Part shown: in pieces, positions 44,836 through 52,854 of the stretch
Numbering within the stretch: position 1 is the first letter of the stretch
Layout of the letters: each line of letters begins with the position of its first letter
Source: Lactobacillus sp. MRS-253-APC-2B
GTDB lineage: Bacteria > Bacillota > Bacilli > Lactobacillales > Lactobacillaceae
NCBI RefSeq assembly: GCF_012843675.1
Contig: NZ_JABAFO010000011.1
Location: forward strand, 1 to 52,854
Length of the DNA stretch: 52,854 nucleotides
Direction of reading: 5' to 3'
Made by a program: the position numbers and the translations under genes
Notes under the pieces: model-generated
The model's database searches: none
Told to the model about the DNA's origin: nothing
The model's input: only the letters and a program-made list of their open reading frames with translations

Positions 44836-47551
44836 GCTTCTCCTCCAATCTTTCATAGCATAAACCCTTATCAGATGAATAGCTTAACCTAAAGTCAAAA
44901 AAATCAGTCGTTTGTTTTGATCCTAAAATCAAGGCCAAAGAATCGTGCAGCCAAATACTCTGCTGCCATTGCGGCAAGTTTTCAGATGTAGTATCTTCAA
45001 GCTTTTTAATGATCTCATCTAGTTTCCACTCTGGAGTAATAACACCCGGCAAGCGGATAACTTGATCAGAGATAGTCTTATCATCAACTTCGGTCAATTT
45101 TCTTCCATCTAATAGGTAAAATTGATGATCAGTTTCTTTAAGTAAAATAACTTCTAAAGTCTCTTGAATATCACGAACCGCTGCCTGGGCTTTAATCTCG
45201 CCTTGCCTATCATCTGGGAGATCCCAATCAAGCCATTTATGAATTGTCCCTTTAAGCTTGGGCTTAGCAATTTGAAATACTTTTGCTTTATTCTCAGAAA
45301 TTTTTTGATCTTTATCAAATTTTGCCTTAGCTTCTATTAGGCCAGAAACTTCGCTGTCAGTCGCTGTGTCATAGACTTGCTGAACTAATTTGGAAATATC
45401 ACCCGGTAATGCTATTTTTTCTTTTAAAAAATGATCTGTTTTCATTAACAAATACTTTTCGTAGATGTACTCATTACTTTTTCCATAGTCGCCATAGTCA
45501 TTAATCCCTAAAATATATAATTGAGGGGTTTGTAAACCTTTAGGGCGCTTAATATTATGACGATGCAATCGACCAACCCTTTGCAAAATCAAATCCATTG
45601 GTGCGATATCAGTAAATAAAACGTCGAAATCGATGTCTAGCGATTGTTCTAAAACCTGCGTACCAATCACAACCAGTCTTGATGGCCGAGCAGCATTTTT
45701 CCCAATCATGCTTTGAAGCTTTTCTTCAATTTTTTGACGATATGGTGCCAAAAACGCAGAATGCAAGACAATCGTTAAAACGTCTTTTGGCATTAAGTCA
45801 GCAATTTCCTGTGCTCTTTTAACCGTATTAACAATAATTCCGGCTACGCCACCATCTTTTATCTTGGCATTTACGATATCAACCAGCTTATCATTTTCAA
45901 CATTGATTCTTTCAACTTGTACGCATTTAGATTTTTGTGATACAAAATTCGTTACTTGTTTTAGGCGTTTGCCATCTAACATACTTAGTAATGGGTATGC
46001 CTCATTGTTTTCCCAACCAGGCTCTGCTTCAAATTGGTCACTACCAAATTTACCTTTCGCATAACTTTTCAAAAGCTCATTTCTTTTTTCCTTTGGTAAA
46101 GTAGCAGAAAGGGCAATTACCGGAACATTGTATGCACCTAACCATTGCAGAACTTTTGCTAGATACGAAGACATGTAAACATCGTAGCCATGAACTTCAT
46201 CGATAACGACTACTTTTCCGCTCAATCCAAGGTGCTTTAAAAAAAGATGTCGTTGTTTCAATCCCATCTGCAGCAAATTGTCAATTGTTCCAACAGTAAA
46301 CTCCTCAAGAATTGATTTTTTGCCACTAAACCACTCATTGACAACCACTGCTCCCGAACCTTGTACATTTTCTGCCTTTGGTATTGCTTGGTTTCTTTGA
46401 TTAAACTTGGCTTTCCCATGCATCAACTTTATTGAAAGATTGGCATCTTGTTCCTTAGCTTCCTTCGCCAACCAATCTTCAACTCGATCAAACATTGCAT
46501 TAGACGTCGCTTGAGTTGGCAGCCCCATAAACAGGCCATTACAGCCACATCGACTAGCCAGCTGTTCAGCCACTGTTAAAGCAATTTCAGTTTTACCAAT
46601 TCCCATAGGCGCTTCAATAATCATCATGCCAGGATCAAGAGCCTTACTAATTTCCTGACACATTGCCAGCTGAACTTCACGTGGATGAAATCCCCAATGC
46701 TGAACGTAATATTCGTCAATATCAGAGACACACTCGGCACTCCACTCGTCAGTTATCTGCCATGTATTGATGGCATTTTGATAACGCTGTTCAGTATTAA
46801 CATCAGTAGCAGATTCATTAATGTCGATAAGTGGAAAAAGCGGTTTTGATGGATCATCATTCAAATACTCACTGGATGCCAACCAGTCAGCCATTATCAA
46901 TAGGCCCTCTAAAAGTACTGCTTGAATTTTATTGACCCGAGGAATTTCTGATGATGTATGAAACCCGCATAAATGTAGACCATATTGGAATAGATCCTCT
47001 TGAACCTTTCTCCATCGATTCTGTTCTTCTCCTGGTGTCTCTGGCCAATAGTTTTCTGAATTATGCTGTGTATCTTTTGCCACTGGATTGCTTAAAGGCT
47101 TACCATGATGACCACCTATTATGGCCGCAATAGATTTATTCACCCCATATGTTTCCAACAATGCTTCACCGGCCAAGGCATGGGGTGATGCACTGCGTTT
47201 CGAAAATGATAATTTATCGATGCCTTTGAACCCACCTCGAATCATTTTTTCCATAATGTCTTCATCAAGCGAGTCATTATGAACATATGACTGCTTAGTT
47301 TGAAATGCCGTCGTTGCCTTTCCGATATCATGGATATATCCCAGAAATTTAACTACATTTTGTGTTATCGTTTCTGAATTTTCAATCATTAGCAATGATC
47401 TTTGATTATCAGTCAGCCAATGATTGTACAGCCAATTAATAACATTTTTTGTATCAATTAAATGTATAACCAATGGCAACCAAAGTTCTTGATCATCGCG
47501 AATTGCTTTCTTTCCCCATAAAGAAAGTTCTTCTGTCGTTAGCTCTCCCAT
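44828..47551 (-). CDS. cas3: Cas3 helicase-nuclease
   Basis: A 907-residue effector nuclease. The HD nuclease comes first (His74-Asp75 in GYIHDIGKATTAF, and later IIGGHHGKPLS), then the SF2 helicase: Walker A APMGIGKTEIAL, motif II VVIDEVHGYD, motif III ALSATLPKE, and motif VI QRVGRLHRH. All look intact. It starts the operon at 47551 with AAAGGTGA upstream. Cas3 degrades target DNA after Cascade binding. The lengths and motif order are normal for type I-E. Confidence 0.96.
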   Translation of the reverse strand: MGELTTEELSLWGKKAIRDDQELWLPLVIHLIDTKNVINWLYNHWLTDNQRSLLMIENSETITQNVVKFLGYIHDIGKATTAFQTKQSYVHNDSLDEDIMEKMIRGGFKGIDKLSFSKRSASPHALAGEALLETYGVNKSIAAIIGGHHGKPLSNPVAKDTQHNSENYWPETPGEEQNRWRKVQEDLFQYGLHLCGFHTSSEIPRVNKIQAVLLEGLLIMADWLASSEYLNDDPSKPLFPLIDINESATDVNTEQRYQNAINTWQITDEWSAECVSDIDEYYVQHWGFHPREVQLAMCQEISKALDPGMMIIEAPMGIGKTEIALTVAEQLASRCGCNGLFMGLPTQATSNAMFDRVEDWLAKEAKEQDANLSIKLMHGKAKFNQRNQAIPKAENVQGSGAVVVNEWFSGKKSILEEFTVGTIDNLLQMGLKQRHLFLKHLGLSGKVVVIDEVHGYDVYMSSYLAKVLQWLGAYNVPVIALSATLPKEKRNELLKSYAKGKFGSDQFEAEPGWENNEAYPLLSMLDGKRLKQVTNFVSQKSKCVQVERINVENDKLVDIVNAKIKDGGVAGIIVNTVKRAQEIADLMPKDVLTIVLHSAFLAPYRQKIEEKLQSMIGKNAARPSRLVVIGTQVLEQSLDIDFDVLFTDIAPMDLILQRVGRLHRHNIKRPKGLQTPQLYILGINDYGDYGKSNEYIYEKYLLMKTDHFLKEKIALPGDISKLVQQVYDTATDSEVSGLIEAKAKFDKDQKISENKAKVFQIAKPKLKGTIHKWLDWDLPDDRQGEIKAQAAVRDIQETLEVILLKETDHQFYLLDGRKLTEVDDKTISDQVIRLPGVITPEWKLDEIIKKLEDTTSENLPQWQQSIWLHDSLALILGSKQTTDFFDFRLSYSSDKGLCYERLEEKHG

Positions 47552-47722
47552 TTTTTCACCTTTAATTTCAAGTTAAATACTAAATGCTTTGAATAATATC
47601 TGCTTAAGCATCAAATTAAAATCATTCAAATACAGAATCTACTAGTTGTTCAATTCTAAATTTAATCGCCCCCATCATTGCTATAACGTTTGACCATAAC
47701 AAAAATTTTCATAAAGAGCATT
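47552..47722 (-). promoter_or_regulatory. Probable cas operon promoter region
   Basis: This AT-rich stretch upstream of cas3 holds a TATTAT-like -10 near 47595-47600, but no strong -35. It is the only place for the operon promoter, since the next gene upstream is divergent. Confidence 0.45.
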
Positions 47723-47799
47723 CACTCACCCCCACATACATGGGGAAAACTAGCTATAAAGCAGTATCCCTAACATTAATATCGGGATCACCCCCACAT
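47723..47799 (-). repeat. Relic one-spacer CRISPR array upstream of cas3
   Basis: A repeat copy at 47723-47750 keeps ATCACCCCC-like and CATACATGGGG cores, but its first three bases and one near the end (AAAAC for AATAC) are changed. A 34-base spacer-sized segment follows (47751-47784), then a truncated repeat (47785-47799) that stops after CACAT. The orientation matches the main array. It lies about 9.5 kb from it, at the other end of the cas genes. Confidence 0.85.
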
Positions 47800-47962
47800 T
47801 CTCATAAACTATGGGTAAATATTACATTTATATCATTCATTATAATCACAAATCAATAAAATTCAACTCAGATTAAAGCATTGATCCGCGCTAAACTATT
47901 GTCACCTTGCTGCAAACGAATTATTATTAAAACTAATTACTATACTATTGGGAAAATTAACT

Positions 47963-48709
47963 ATGAATCCTCGCAAACACAAAATTCTGCTGCTCTATCA
48001 GCTGTTTATCGCCCTGATTGCTTTAATTTCGATTTTACTGTTGCTGTTTGACTGTGCACACGCCATCAACCTCAGCCAGTCGCCTTATGTCTGGATTGAT
48101 CGGGGCATCTGGGCCATTCTGGTAATCGATTATTTCACTCGACTCGCCCTTTCAAAAGATAAACTCCGCTTTTTCAAAGATAATATCTGGGATCTGCTTT
48201 CTATTATCCCGACCAATTCGATCTTTACCTTATTTCGATTTGCTCGAGTGGCGCGAGTCTTTCACATACTGCGCGTATTACGACTCTTTCGGCTGGTCGG
48301 TTTGACTGTCCGCTTAAAGCGCTTCTTTCACACGGATGGTCTGATCTATTACCTTTATCTTAGCTGTGGCATTCTGTTTATTGCTTCAGGCATGTACAGC
48401 ATCTCAGAAGGCGTGTCATTTTCAACGGCATTCTGGTGGGCTTTAACGACCGTTTCAACCGTGGGCTATGGCGACGTCTCGCCGACTACGCTCTGGGGAC
48501 GGATTGCCGCGGTTTTGCTGATGGTCGTAGGCGTCAGCATTATCGGGCTTTTGACCAGCACAATCACGACTTATTTTGAACCAACCAATCCGCATGAGGT
48601 CACAAAAAAAGAAATCGCCAAGCTGCATGCCGAAAATAAGCAGCTGCATCAAGAACTGATGGAAATCAAACAGCTGTTAAAAGATCAGCAGCATCACGAC
48701 ACCAAATAG
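47963..48709 (+). CDS. Voltage-gated-type potassium channel
   Basis: A 248-residue six-segment membrane channel. S4 is arginine-rich (RFARVARVFHILRVLRLFRL), and the selectivity filter TTVSTVGYGDVSPTT lies between S5 and S6. The C-terminus is a short coiled coil (IAKLHAENKQLHQELMEIKQ), probably a tetramerisation helix. There is no RCK/TrkA domain. The ATG at 47963 (MNPRKHKILLLYQ) is preferred; a TTG at 47948 would add five residues. It is independent of the CRISPR locus. Confidence 0.9.
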   Translation: MNPRKHKILLLYQLFIALIALISILLLLFDCAHAINLSQSPYVWIDRGIWAILVIDYFTRLALSKDKLRFFKDNIWDLLSIIPTNSIFTLFRFARVARVFHILRVLRLFRLVGLTVRLKRFFHTDGLIYYLYLSCGILFIASGMYSISEGVSFSTAFWWALTTVSTVGYGDVSPTTLWGRIAAVLLMVVGVSIIGLLTSTITTYFEPTNPHEVTKKEIAKLHAENKQLHQELMEIKQLLKDQQHHDTK

Positions 48710-48737
48710 CAATGCAATTAATTAAGGGTCCACACTA

Positions 48738-48771
48738 TCAGGTATTGGTAATCATCAATGCCTGATTTTTT
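48738..48771 (+). terminator. Terminator after the potassium channel gene
   Basis: TCAGGTATTG / CAATGCCTGATTTTTT with an 8-base loop and one G-U pair. Confidence 0.85.
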
Positions 48772-48826
48772 CATAAAATGAGGGCAAGTTCTCTTCAATT
48801 CCCCGCGGACCTGACCCAATATACAT

Positions 48827-48868
48827 AAAGCGCCTCAAGACCATTAAACCGGTCCTGAGACGCTTTTT
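48827..48868. terminator. Second inverted repeat, probable terminator of the PTS operon
   Basis: AAAGCGCCTCAAGACC and GGTCCTGAGACGCTTTTT form a long imperfect stem. The T run is better on the plus strand, but its place just after manO suggests it serves the minus-strand operon too. Confidence 0.7.
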
Positions 48869-48885
48869 CTCTTTTGCCAATCATA

Positions 48886-49272
48886 TCAGCCCTTTTGCTT
48901 ATGGCTTGCACGAATTCCTTGCCAGCCACGCTTGAGTTTTTGCGTAAACGTCAAGGCGCGGACCATATGCTTGGGATCGACGTGATTGCGAACGGCACGC
49001 AGCGTTGCTTTGGCATCCTTAGCGGCAAAGATAAACTCGCCGTTATGTCGGGTTCGAATCGTAAAGCGTGGAATCCAATGCCCGCCGAATACCAACGAGG
49101 CAATTACCAAGTCAATCTCATCCCAAGGAATCTGAATAAACTTGCGCACGTCGCGATCATCGTAAAACTCAAAGCCCCGATCGCCAATCATGATCTTGCC
49201 ATATGATACTGGTCCCATAAATGAAGTCCCGTCCGTAACGTATTCAACTTTGGCATTGATTGATTCAACCAT
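48886..49272 (-). CDS. manO: DUF956 family protein (ManO), mannose PTS-associated
   Basis: A 128-residue protein of the DUF956/ManO family, found at the end of mannose-class PTS operons in lactic acid bacteria and thought to help regulate them. Visible features are GTSFMGPVSYGKIMIGDRGF and IPWDEIDLVIASLVFGGHWI, typical of the family. The start is the ATG at 49272, since AAGGTGAGAAAA lies upstream; a GTG at 49281 would overlap it. Ten bases follow manZ. Confidence 0.9.
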   Translation of the reverse strand: MVESINAKVEYVTDGTSFMGPVSYGKIMIGDRGFEFYDDRDVRKFIQIPWDEIDLVIASLVFGGHWIPRFTIRTRHNGEFIFAAKDAKATLRAVRNHVDPKHMVRALTFTQKLKRGWQGIRASHKQKG

Positions 49273-49282
49273 TTTTCTCACC

Positions 49283-50212
49283 TTACAGCAGGCCGCAGAC
49301 GTGACCCAAAATACCTAAGACAAACAAGCCAATGATGATGACGATTGGTGAAACCCGCTTTTTAAGTAGCCACATACAAAGGAACGTCAACAGCAGCCCC
49401 GCCAGACCAGGAATCAATTGGTCCAGGTTATCCTGCAGCGTCGTAACCTTGTAGCTGGTCAGCGACAGTCCTTTACCCATATTCCACTCAGTCAATACTT
49501 TTTGAACTGAGTGCATGTTGTTTGGCAGGCTGCTCCAGTCAATGTAGGCACCTTTTTGCAATGGGGTTTTAGAAACCACTGGCGTAAACTTGATCGTAAC
49601 CCAACGCTCAATCAGGGTCCCTAAGATAAACATCCCCATCATAGCCGCGCCACGCGTTACTTTTTGCAGCAAGCCACCTGAAACGTCATCGGTGATCTTA
49701 GAACCGGCATGATAGCCAAATTCCTGCGTGTACCACATAAAGGCAATCCGCAATGCGTTCCAGATCAAGAAGAACAGGATTGGACCAACGACATTGCCTG
49801 AGATCGCCATTGAGGCCCCCAGACCGGCAATAATTGGCCGCGCCGTGTACCAGAACACTGGGTCACCGACACCGGCCAGTGGTCCCATCATCCCGACCTT
49901 AACACCGGAAATGGCAACGTCATCAACGGCTGCCCCATTGGCCTTGTCTTCTTCAAGAGCCAGGGTAACCCCGATAATTGGCGAGGCCAGATATGGGTGG
50001 GTGTTGAAGAATTCCAAGTGCCGTTTCAGTGCCGCTGCCTGATCATCTTTGTTCTTGTAAAGCTTCTTGATGGCAGGAATCATTGCATAAGCATACCCAC
50101 CATTTTGCATACGTTCATAGTTCCATGATCCTTGGATGAACGTTGAGCGCCAGCAGACGTCCCAGCGATCACGCTTGGATAATTTAATCTTGTTTTCCTT
50201 CTTATCTGCCAT
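49283..50212 (-). CDS. manZ: Mannose-class PTS system IID component
   Basis: A 309-residue membrane subunit of the mannose/sorbose family PTS, which with IIC forms the sugar channel. Features are DVCWRSTFIQGSWNYERMQN at the N-terminus, VGMMGPLAGVGDPVFWYTAR, and C-terminal membrane helices. It may also serve as a bacteriocin receptor in other species. It follows manY by 20 bases, with AAGGGAGCGACTG as the ribosome site. Confidence 0.94.
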   Translation of the reverse strand: MADKKENKIKLSKRDRWDVCWRSTFIQGSWNYERMQNGGYAYAMIPAIKKLYKNKDDQAAALKRHLEFFNTHPYLASPIIGVTLALEEDKANGAAVDDVAISGVKVGMMGPLAGVGDPVFWYTARPIIAGLGASMAISGNVVGPILFFLIWNALRIAFMWYTQEFGYHAGSKITDDVSGGLLQKVTRGAAMMGMFILGTLIERWVTIKFTPVVSKTPLQKGAYIDWSSLPNNMHSVQKVLTEWNMGKGLSLTSYKVTTLQDNLDQLIPGLAGLLLTFLCMWLLKKRVSPIVIIIGLFVLGILGHVCGLL

Positions 50213-50232
50213 AATCAGTCGCTCCCTTGATC

Positions 50233-51039
50233 TTAATAGTCATCCAAAATATCACCCAATGGATCGCCGGTATCACTGCCTGATCCACCATTGTTGCCAG
50301 AACCGCCCTTGGATTCCAAAGACAGGTACATCAGCGTCAAGGCCAGACCAATGGCACCAATTGCGATCAAGGTAAGCTCAGAAACTGCCGCCAGAGCAAA
50401 ACCAATCATAAAGAATGGCCAAACCTCACGACTGGCAATCATGTTGATAACCATGGCGTAACCAACGGCAACCACCATGCCACCACCGATCGTCATCCCA
50501 TCAGTCAACCAAGCAGGCATCGATCCCAAAAAGGCGCGAACGGCACTGGCTGGCACAAACAGCATGGCAGCAGCTGGAATAGCGATCCGCAGCCCTTGCA
50601 GACTAACGGCCAGCATCTGCCACATGTCAACGCCACGGAAGTTTGCTTTGGCGGCTTCTTTGTCCATGATGTGAATAATTGCAACGGAAATCGTCCGTAC
50701 GATCATTGTTAAGAATAGGCCGGCAACCGCCAAAGGAATGGCAACCGCGATTGCAGTCCCGATCTGCTTGATCTGACCACCACTTTGAATAAAAATAATC
50801 GTTGAAGCAACGGCTGCCAAGGCTGCATCTGGAGCAACGGCAGCACCGATGTTGGCCCAGCCCAATGCGATCATCTGCAGCGAACCGCCCAGCATCACGC
50901 ATGGAACCAGATGGCCAGTTACTAAACCAATCAATGTGCAGGCAATCAGTGGCTGGTGGAACTGGAATTCATCCAAGACACCTTCCATACCAGCCAAAAA
51001 TGCCACAATCACAACTAAAATCATTGAAATCGCAGACAT
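50233..51039 (-). CDS. manY: Mannose-class PTS system IIC component
   Basis: A 268-residue membrane subunit. SAISMILVVIVAFLAGMEGV opens the sequence, HQPLIACTLIGLVTGHLVPC and MLGGSLQMIALGWANIGAAV are hallmark IIC segments of the mannose family. The C-terminal tail is Gly/Ser/Asp-rich and cytoplasmic. The ATG at 51039 has GGGG at 9 bases upstream; a TTG at 51045 is less likely. It lies between manX and manZ. Confidence 0.93.
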   Translation of the reverse strand: MSAISMILVVIVAFLAGMEGVLDEFQFHQPLIACTLIGLVTGHLVPCVMLGGSLQMIALGWANIGAAVAPDAALAAVASTIIFIQSGGQIKQIGTAIAVAIPLAVAGLFLTMIVRTISVAIIHIMDKEAAKANFRGVDMWQMLAVSLQGLRIAIPAAAMLFVPASAVRAFLGSMPAWLTDGMTIGGGMVVAVGYAMVINMIASREVWPFFMIGFALAAVSELTLIAIGAIGLALTLMYLSLESKGGSGNNGGSGSDTGDPLGDILDDY

Positions 51040-51051
51040 AATCAAAACCCC

Positions 51052-52053
51052 TTAATTCTTTTGTTCATCGATCAGCTTTTGGGCCTTTTCCAGCAAAGCA
51101 TCCATATCCTCGGCATTGCTGGAAGGTACCTTCTTGACCACGAACTTGATTCCCAGCTGCTTAAGCTTCTTAAAGGTGTCAACATCTTCTTGATTCATGG
51201 CCAGAACCTGGTTGACGTTGACCTTGCCCTCTGAATAAGCCATTGAGCCAATATTGAGCTCTTTAATGCCGACACCGCCTTCAATGGCTCGTAAAGCATC
51301 CTCAGGCGTTTCAAACAGCAGCATGGCTCGTGTATTGCCGAAGCGCGGATCTTTGTCGACCTTGATCATCTTGGCGATTGGCACCGTATTGGCATGAACG
51401 CCGGTTGGTGCCGCTTGCTTAATCATGTTCTTGCGCAGCTTGTCTTTGGCAACATTATCCGAAACAACGATAATGCGGTTCGGGTTGGTTGCCTTGGTCC
51501 AGCCAGTTGCAACCTGACCATGCAGCAATCGTGAATCAACCCGTGCCAAAACGTATTTAATCTTACCATCGCCGATGACGGTGCCTTCTGGAATCGCACC
51601 CTTGGCAACCGGCTTGGCATTGCTTGGCGCAGCTGGTGCCTTAGTTTTTGGCATCAGCTCTTCTGGCAAGGTCTTGATGCCATCTTTGGCCGTTTCAACG
51701 ATGTGGGTGGCAATCTCTCTGGCCGAATTCATAGTCATCCGCGATGCCAAGGCTTCAATAACCATTGGCAAGTTCATGCCCGTTACGATGGCCCATGTAT
51801 CTTTATGCTGTTCAAACAGGCTGGAGGCTTGATTGAATGGCGTACCACCCCATAAGTCAACTAAAAACAAAACCTGTTCTTGATCTGAAAAGTCTTTAAT
51901 AGCTTCTTCAAGCTTGGCATGGATATCATCCGGCCCCTCATCCGGTTTTAAAATCACATGTGCCACGTCTTGCTGCTGACCAAAGATCATCTCAGCCGAT
52001 TGATTGATCCCGTCTGCAAAGCCACCATGACTCGTTAATACAATTCCTACCAT
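51052..52053 (-). CDS. manX: Mannose-class PTS system IIAB component
   Basis: A 333-residue phosphotransfer protein. Residues 1-130 form the IIA domain with the phospho-His in VLTSHGGFADGINQSAEM; a Pro/Ala-rich linker (about 140-160) leads to the IIB domain with a second His in ARVDSRLLHGQVATGW. It passes phosphate from HPr to mannose, glucose or related sugars at the membrane. The ATG at 52053 (MVGIVLTSHGG) has GAGGGATTCAT upstream. It starts the operon. Confidence 0.94.
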   Translation of the reverse strand: MVGIVLTSHGGFADGINQSAEMIFGQQQDVAHVILKPDEGPDDIHAKLEEAIKDFSDQEQVLFLVDLWGGTPFNQASSLFEQHKDTWAIVTGMNLPMVIEALASRMTMNSAREIATHIVETAKDGIKTLPEELMPKTKAPAAPSNAKPVAKGAIPEGTVIGDGKIKYVLARVDSRLLHGQVATGWTKATNPNRIIVVSDNVAKDKLRKNMIKQAAPTGVHANTVPIAKMIKVDKDPRFGNTRAMLLFETPEDALRAIEGGVGIKELNIGSMAYSEGKVNVNQVLAMNQEDVDTFKKLKQLGIKFVVKKVPSSNAEDMDALLEKAQKLIDEQKN

Positions 52054-52402
52054 ATGAATCCCTCGTATCACTATCAAATAATTCCAATTGATCTACAGTT
52101 TGACCACAGCTTATTAAAAGCCTCTGGTCTGAAGTAAATATTCATCACTTCCCATCGCAAAATCCCACTTGCTTATACTATGTAAGCGCGTTCTTATACA
52201 ATTTATCATCTCTGTCTTAATTTGACAATCTTTCATCAAACGTCCAATTAAGTTTAAGATTCTCTAAAGACCCAGTAAATAAGGGATGACGGTTTCTCAT
52301 TAATCTTTAAAAAATATTTTCTGCAATCGGTTGTATTCAAAAAAGCCATCGATTGCAGTCTTTAGGATTGTATCTTTTAACGTTTTATTCATTACAGTAT
52401 GC
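52054..52402. promoter_or_regulatory. manX promoter region with a cre-like site
   Basis: TGTAAGCGCGTTCTT (52181-52195) is close to a catabolite responsive element, suggesting CcpA control. I see no sigma-54 -24/-12 motif or LevR site. The part nearest the tRNA genes (52300-52400) reads as short, unrecognisable coding-like sequence on the minus strand, with no supported gene. Confidence 0.45.
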
Positions 52403-52440
52403 AAAAAGACCATGTTCAAAATTAATTGAACATGGTCTTT
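52403..52440. terminator. Terminator of the tRNA cluster
   Basis: AAAGACCATGTTCAA / TTGAACATGGTCTTT with a 6-base loop; on the minus strand it follows tRNA-His and ends in TTTTTGC. Confidence 0.88.
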
Positions 52441-52446
52441 AACAGA

Positions 52447-52522
52447 GGCGGTATGTGGGATTCGAACCCACGCATGTCGGACCCACAAACCGATGTGTTA
52501 ACCAAACTTCACCAATACCGCC
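52447..52522 (-). tRNA. tRNA-His(GTG)
   Basis: Cloverleaf on the minus strand: 7-bp acceptor (GGCGGTA/TACCGCC), T-arm TGGGTTCGAATCCCA and anticodon loop TTGTGGG. The last anticodon stem pair is T-T. No CCA is encoded. Confidence 0.9.
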
Positions 52523-52528
52523 ATAAAG

Positions 52529-52609
52529 TGGAGGAGGGTGGATTCGAACCGCCGAACCCGAAGGAACGGTTTTACAGACCGTCGCGTTTAACCACTTCGC
52601 TACTCCTCC
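52529..52609 (-). tRNA. tRNA-Tyr(GTA)
   Basis: Class II tRNA with a long variable arm on the minus strand: acceptor GGAGGAG/CTCCTCC, anticodon loop CTGTAAA, and T-loop TTCGAAT. Confidence 0.92.
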
Positions 52610-52616
52610 ATAAAAA

Positions 52617-52689
52617 TGGCGCGGGACGGAATCGAACCGCCGACACACGGAGCTTCAATCCGTTGCTCTACCAACTGAGCTACCGAGCC
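52617..52689 (-). tRNA. tRNA-Phe(GAA)
   Basis: Cloverleaf on the minus strand with anticodon loop TTGAAGC. The acceptor has one T-C mismatch at the fourth pair (GGCTCGG against CCGCGCC), whereas a CGAGCC end would pair fully. Confidence 0.88.
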
Positions 52690-52694
52690 ATTTA

Positions 52695-52770
52695 CGGTCC
52701 GTACGAGACTCGAACTCGTGATCTCATCCGTGACAGGGATGCGTCCTAACCAAAACTAGACCAACGGACC
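52695..52770 (-). tRNA. tRNA-Asp(GTC)
   Basis: Cloverleaf on the minus strand: acceptor GGTCCGT/ACGGACC with G discriminator, anticodon stem CATCC/GGATG with loop CTGTCAC, T-arm ACGAGTTCGAGTCTCGT. Confidence 0.92.
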
Positions 52771-52778
52771 AAGAATAA

Positions 52779-52852
52779 TCGCGGCAGGGGGGATCGAACC
52801 CTCGACCTCCCGGGTATGAACCGGACGCTCTAGCCAGCTGAGCTACACCGCG
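52779..52852 (-). tRNA. tRNA-Met(CAT)
   Basis: Cloverleaf on the minus strand with anticodon loop TTCATAC. The D-arm and T-arm are of elongator Met type rather than initiator; the acceptor has two G-U pairs. It is at the window edge, and the cluster probably continues. Confidence 0.85.
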
Positions 52853-52854
52853 AT

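Noticed and set aside
52054-52300. Sigma-54 promoter for the mannose PTS operon
   Set aside because: No -24/-12 pair (GG and GC with correct spacing) is visible; a cre-like site is the only element supported.
52300-52488. 62-codon minus-strand ORF overlapping tRNA-His
   Set aside because: It runs through the terminator and into tRNA-His, so it is not a real gene.

Overview
The window looks like chromosome of a lactic acid bacterium, most likely heterofermentative Lactobacillaceae (Limosilactobacillus-like). The grounds are a malolactic enzyme with a divergent MleR-type regulator, a class II nucleoside deoxyribosyltransferase, a mannose-class PTS operon with a DUF956/ManO gene, DUF4811 next to a drug exporter, a YfhO protein and a type I-E CRISPR repeat ending GTGATCC. 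The assignment comes from recognised protein families, not from a database search. 

Region 1 (1-7300) is partly decayed. It has a frameshifted NatA/NatB-type ABC pair, an amino-acid permease, a small unidentified gene remnant, an intact carbonyl-stress style operon (MerR regulator, aldo/keto reductase, CMD-cupin fusion), an AhpD-like protein, a collision scar of AraC-regulator and nucleoside-hydrolase remnants, and tag. Region 2 (about 7340-9500) is an apparently intact IS607-type element: serine recombinase TnpA, TnpB and a probable omega RNA. 

Region 3 (9500-25400) is housekeeping and metabolic. It holds a NiaP-like MFS transporter with nadC, a broken lactonase-like gene, a DUF554 protein, a LysR/threonine-aldolase/YbaK group, a HAD phosphatase, a TetR/MFS/DUF4811 efflux set, an SDR, ntd, the malolactic enzyme with its regulator, and an amidase. 

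Region 4 (25397-25980) has no protein gene. On the minus strand it contains a candidate large structured RNA of about 570 nt. Its ends pair over 9 bp, further long-range helices nest inside, its 3' end is tRNA-like, and it has its own promoter-like site and terminator. It resembles the ROOL/GOLLD giant ornate RNA groups in size and style. 

Region 5 (26000-35700) holds a small orphan protein, an SDR, rarA, a HAD phosphatase, an atypical orphan response regulator divergent from phoU, a patatin-like lipase and a 971-residue YfhO protein. 

Region 6 (35739-47800) is a complete type I-E CRISPR-Cas locus on the minus strand: cas3, casA, casB, cas7e, cas5e, cas6e, cas1 and a cas2-DnaQ exonuclease fusion. 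It ends in an array of 41 repeats and 40 spacers, and a one-spacer relic array lies upstream of cas3. 

Region 7 (47960-52854) has a voltage-gated-type potassium channel, the mannose-family PTS operon (manX-Y-Z-O, minus strand) and a tRNA cluster (Met, Asp, Phe, Tyr, His) that continues past the window edge.
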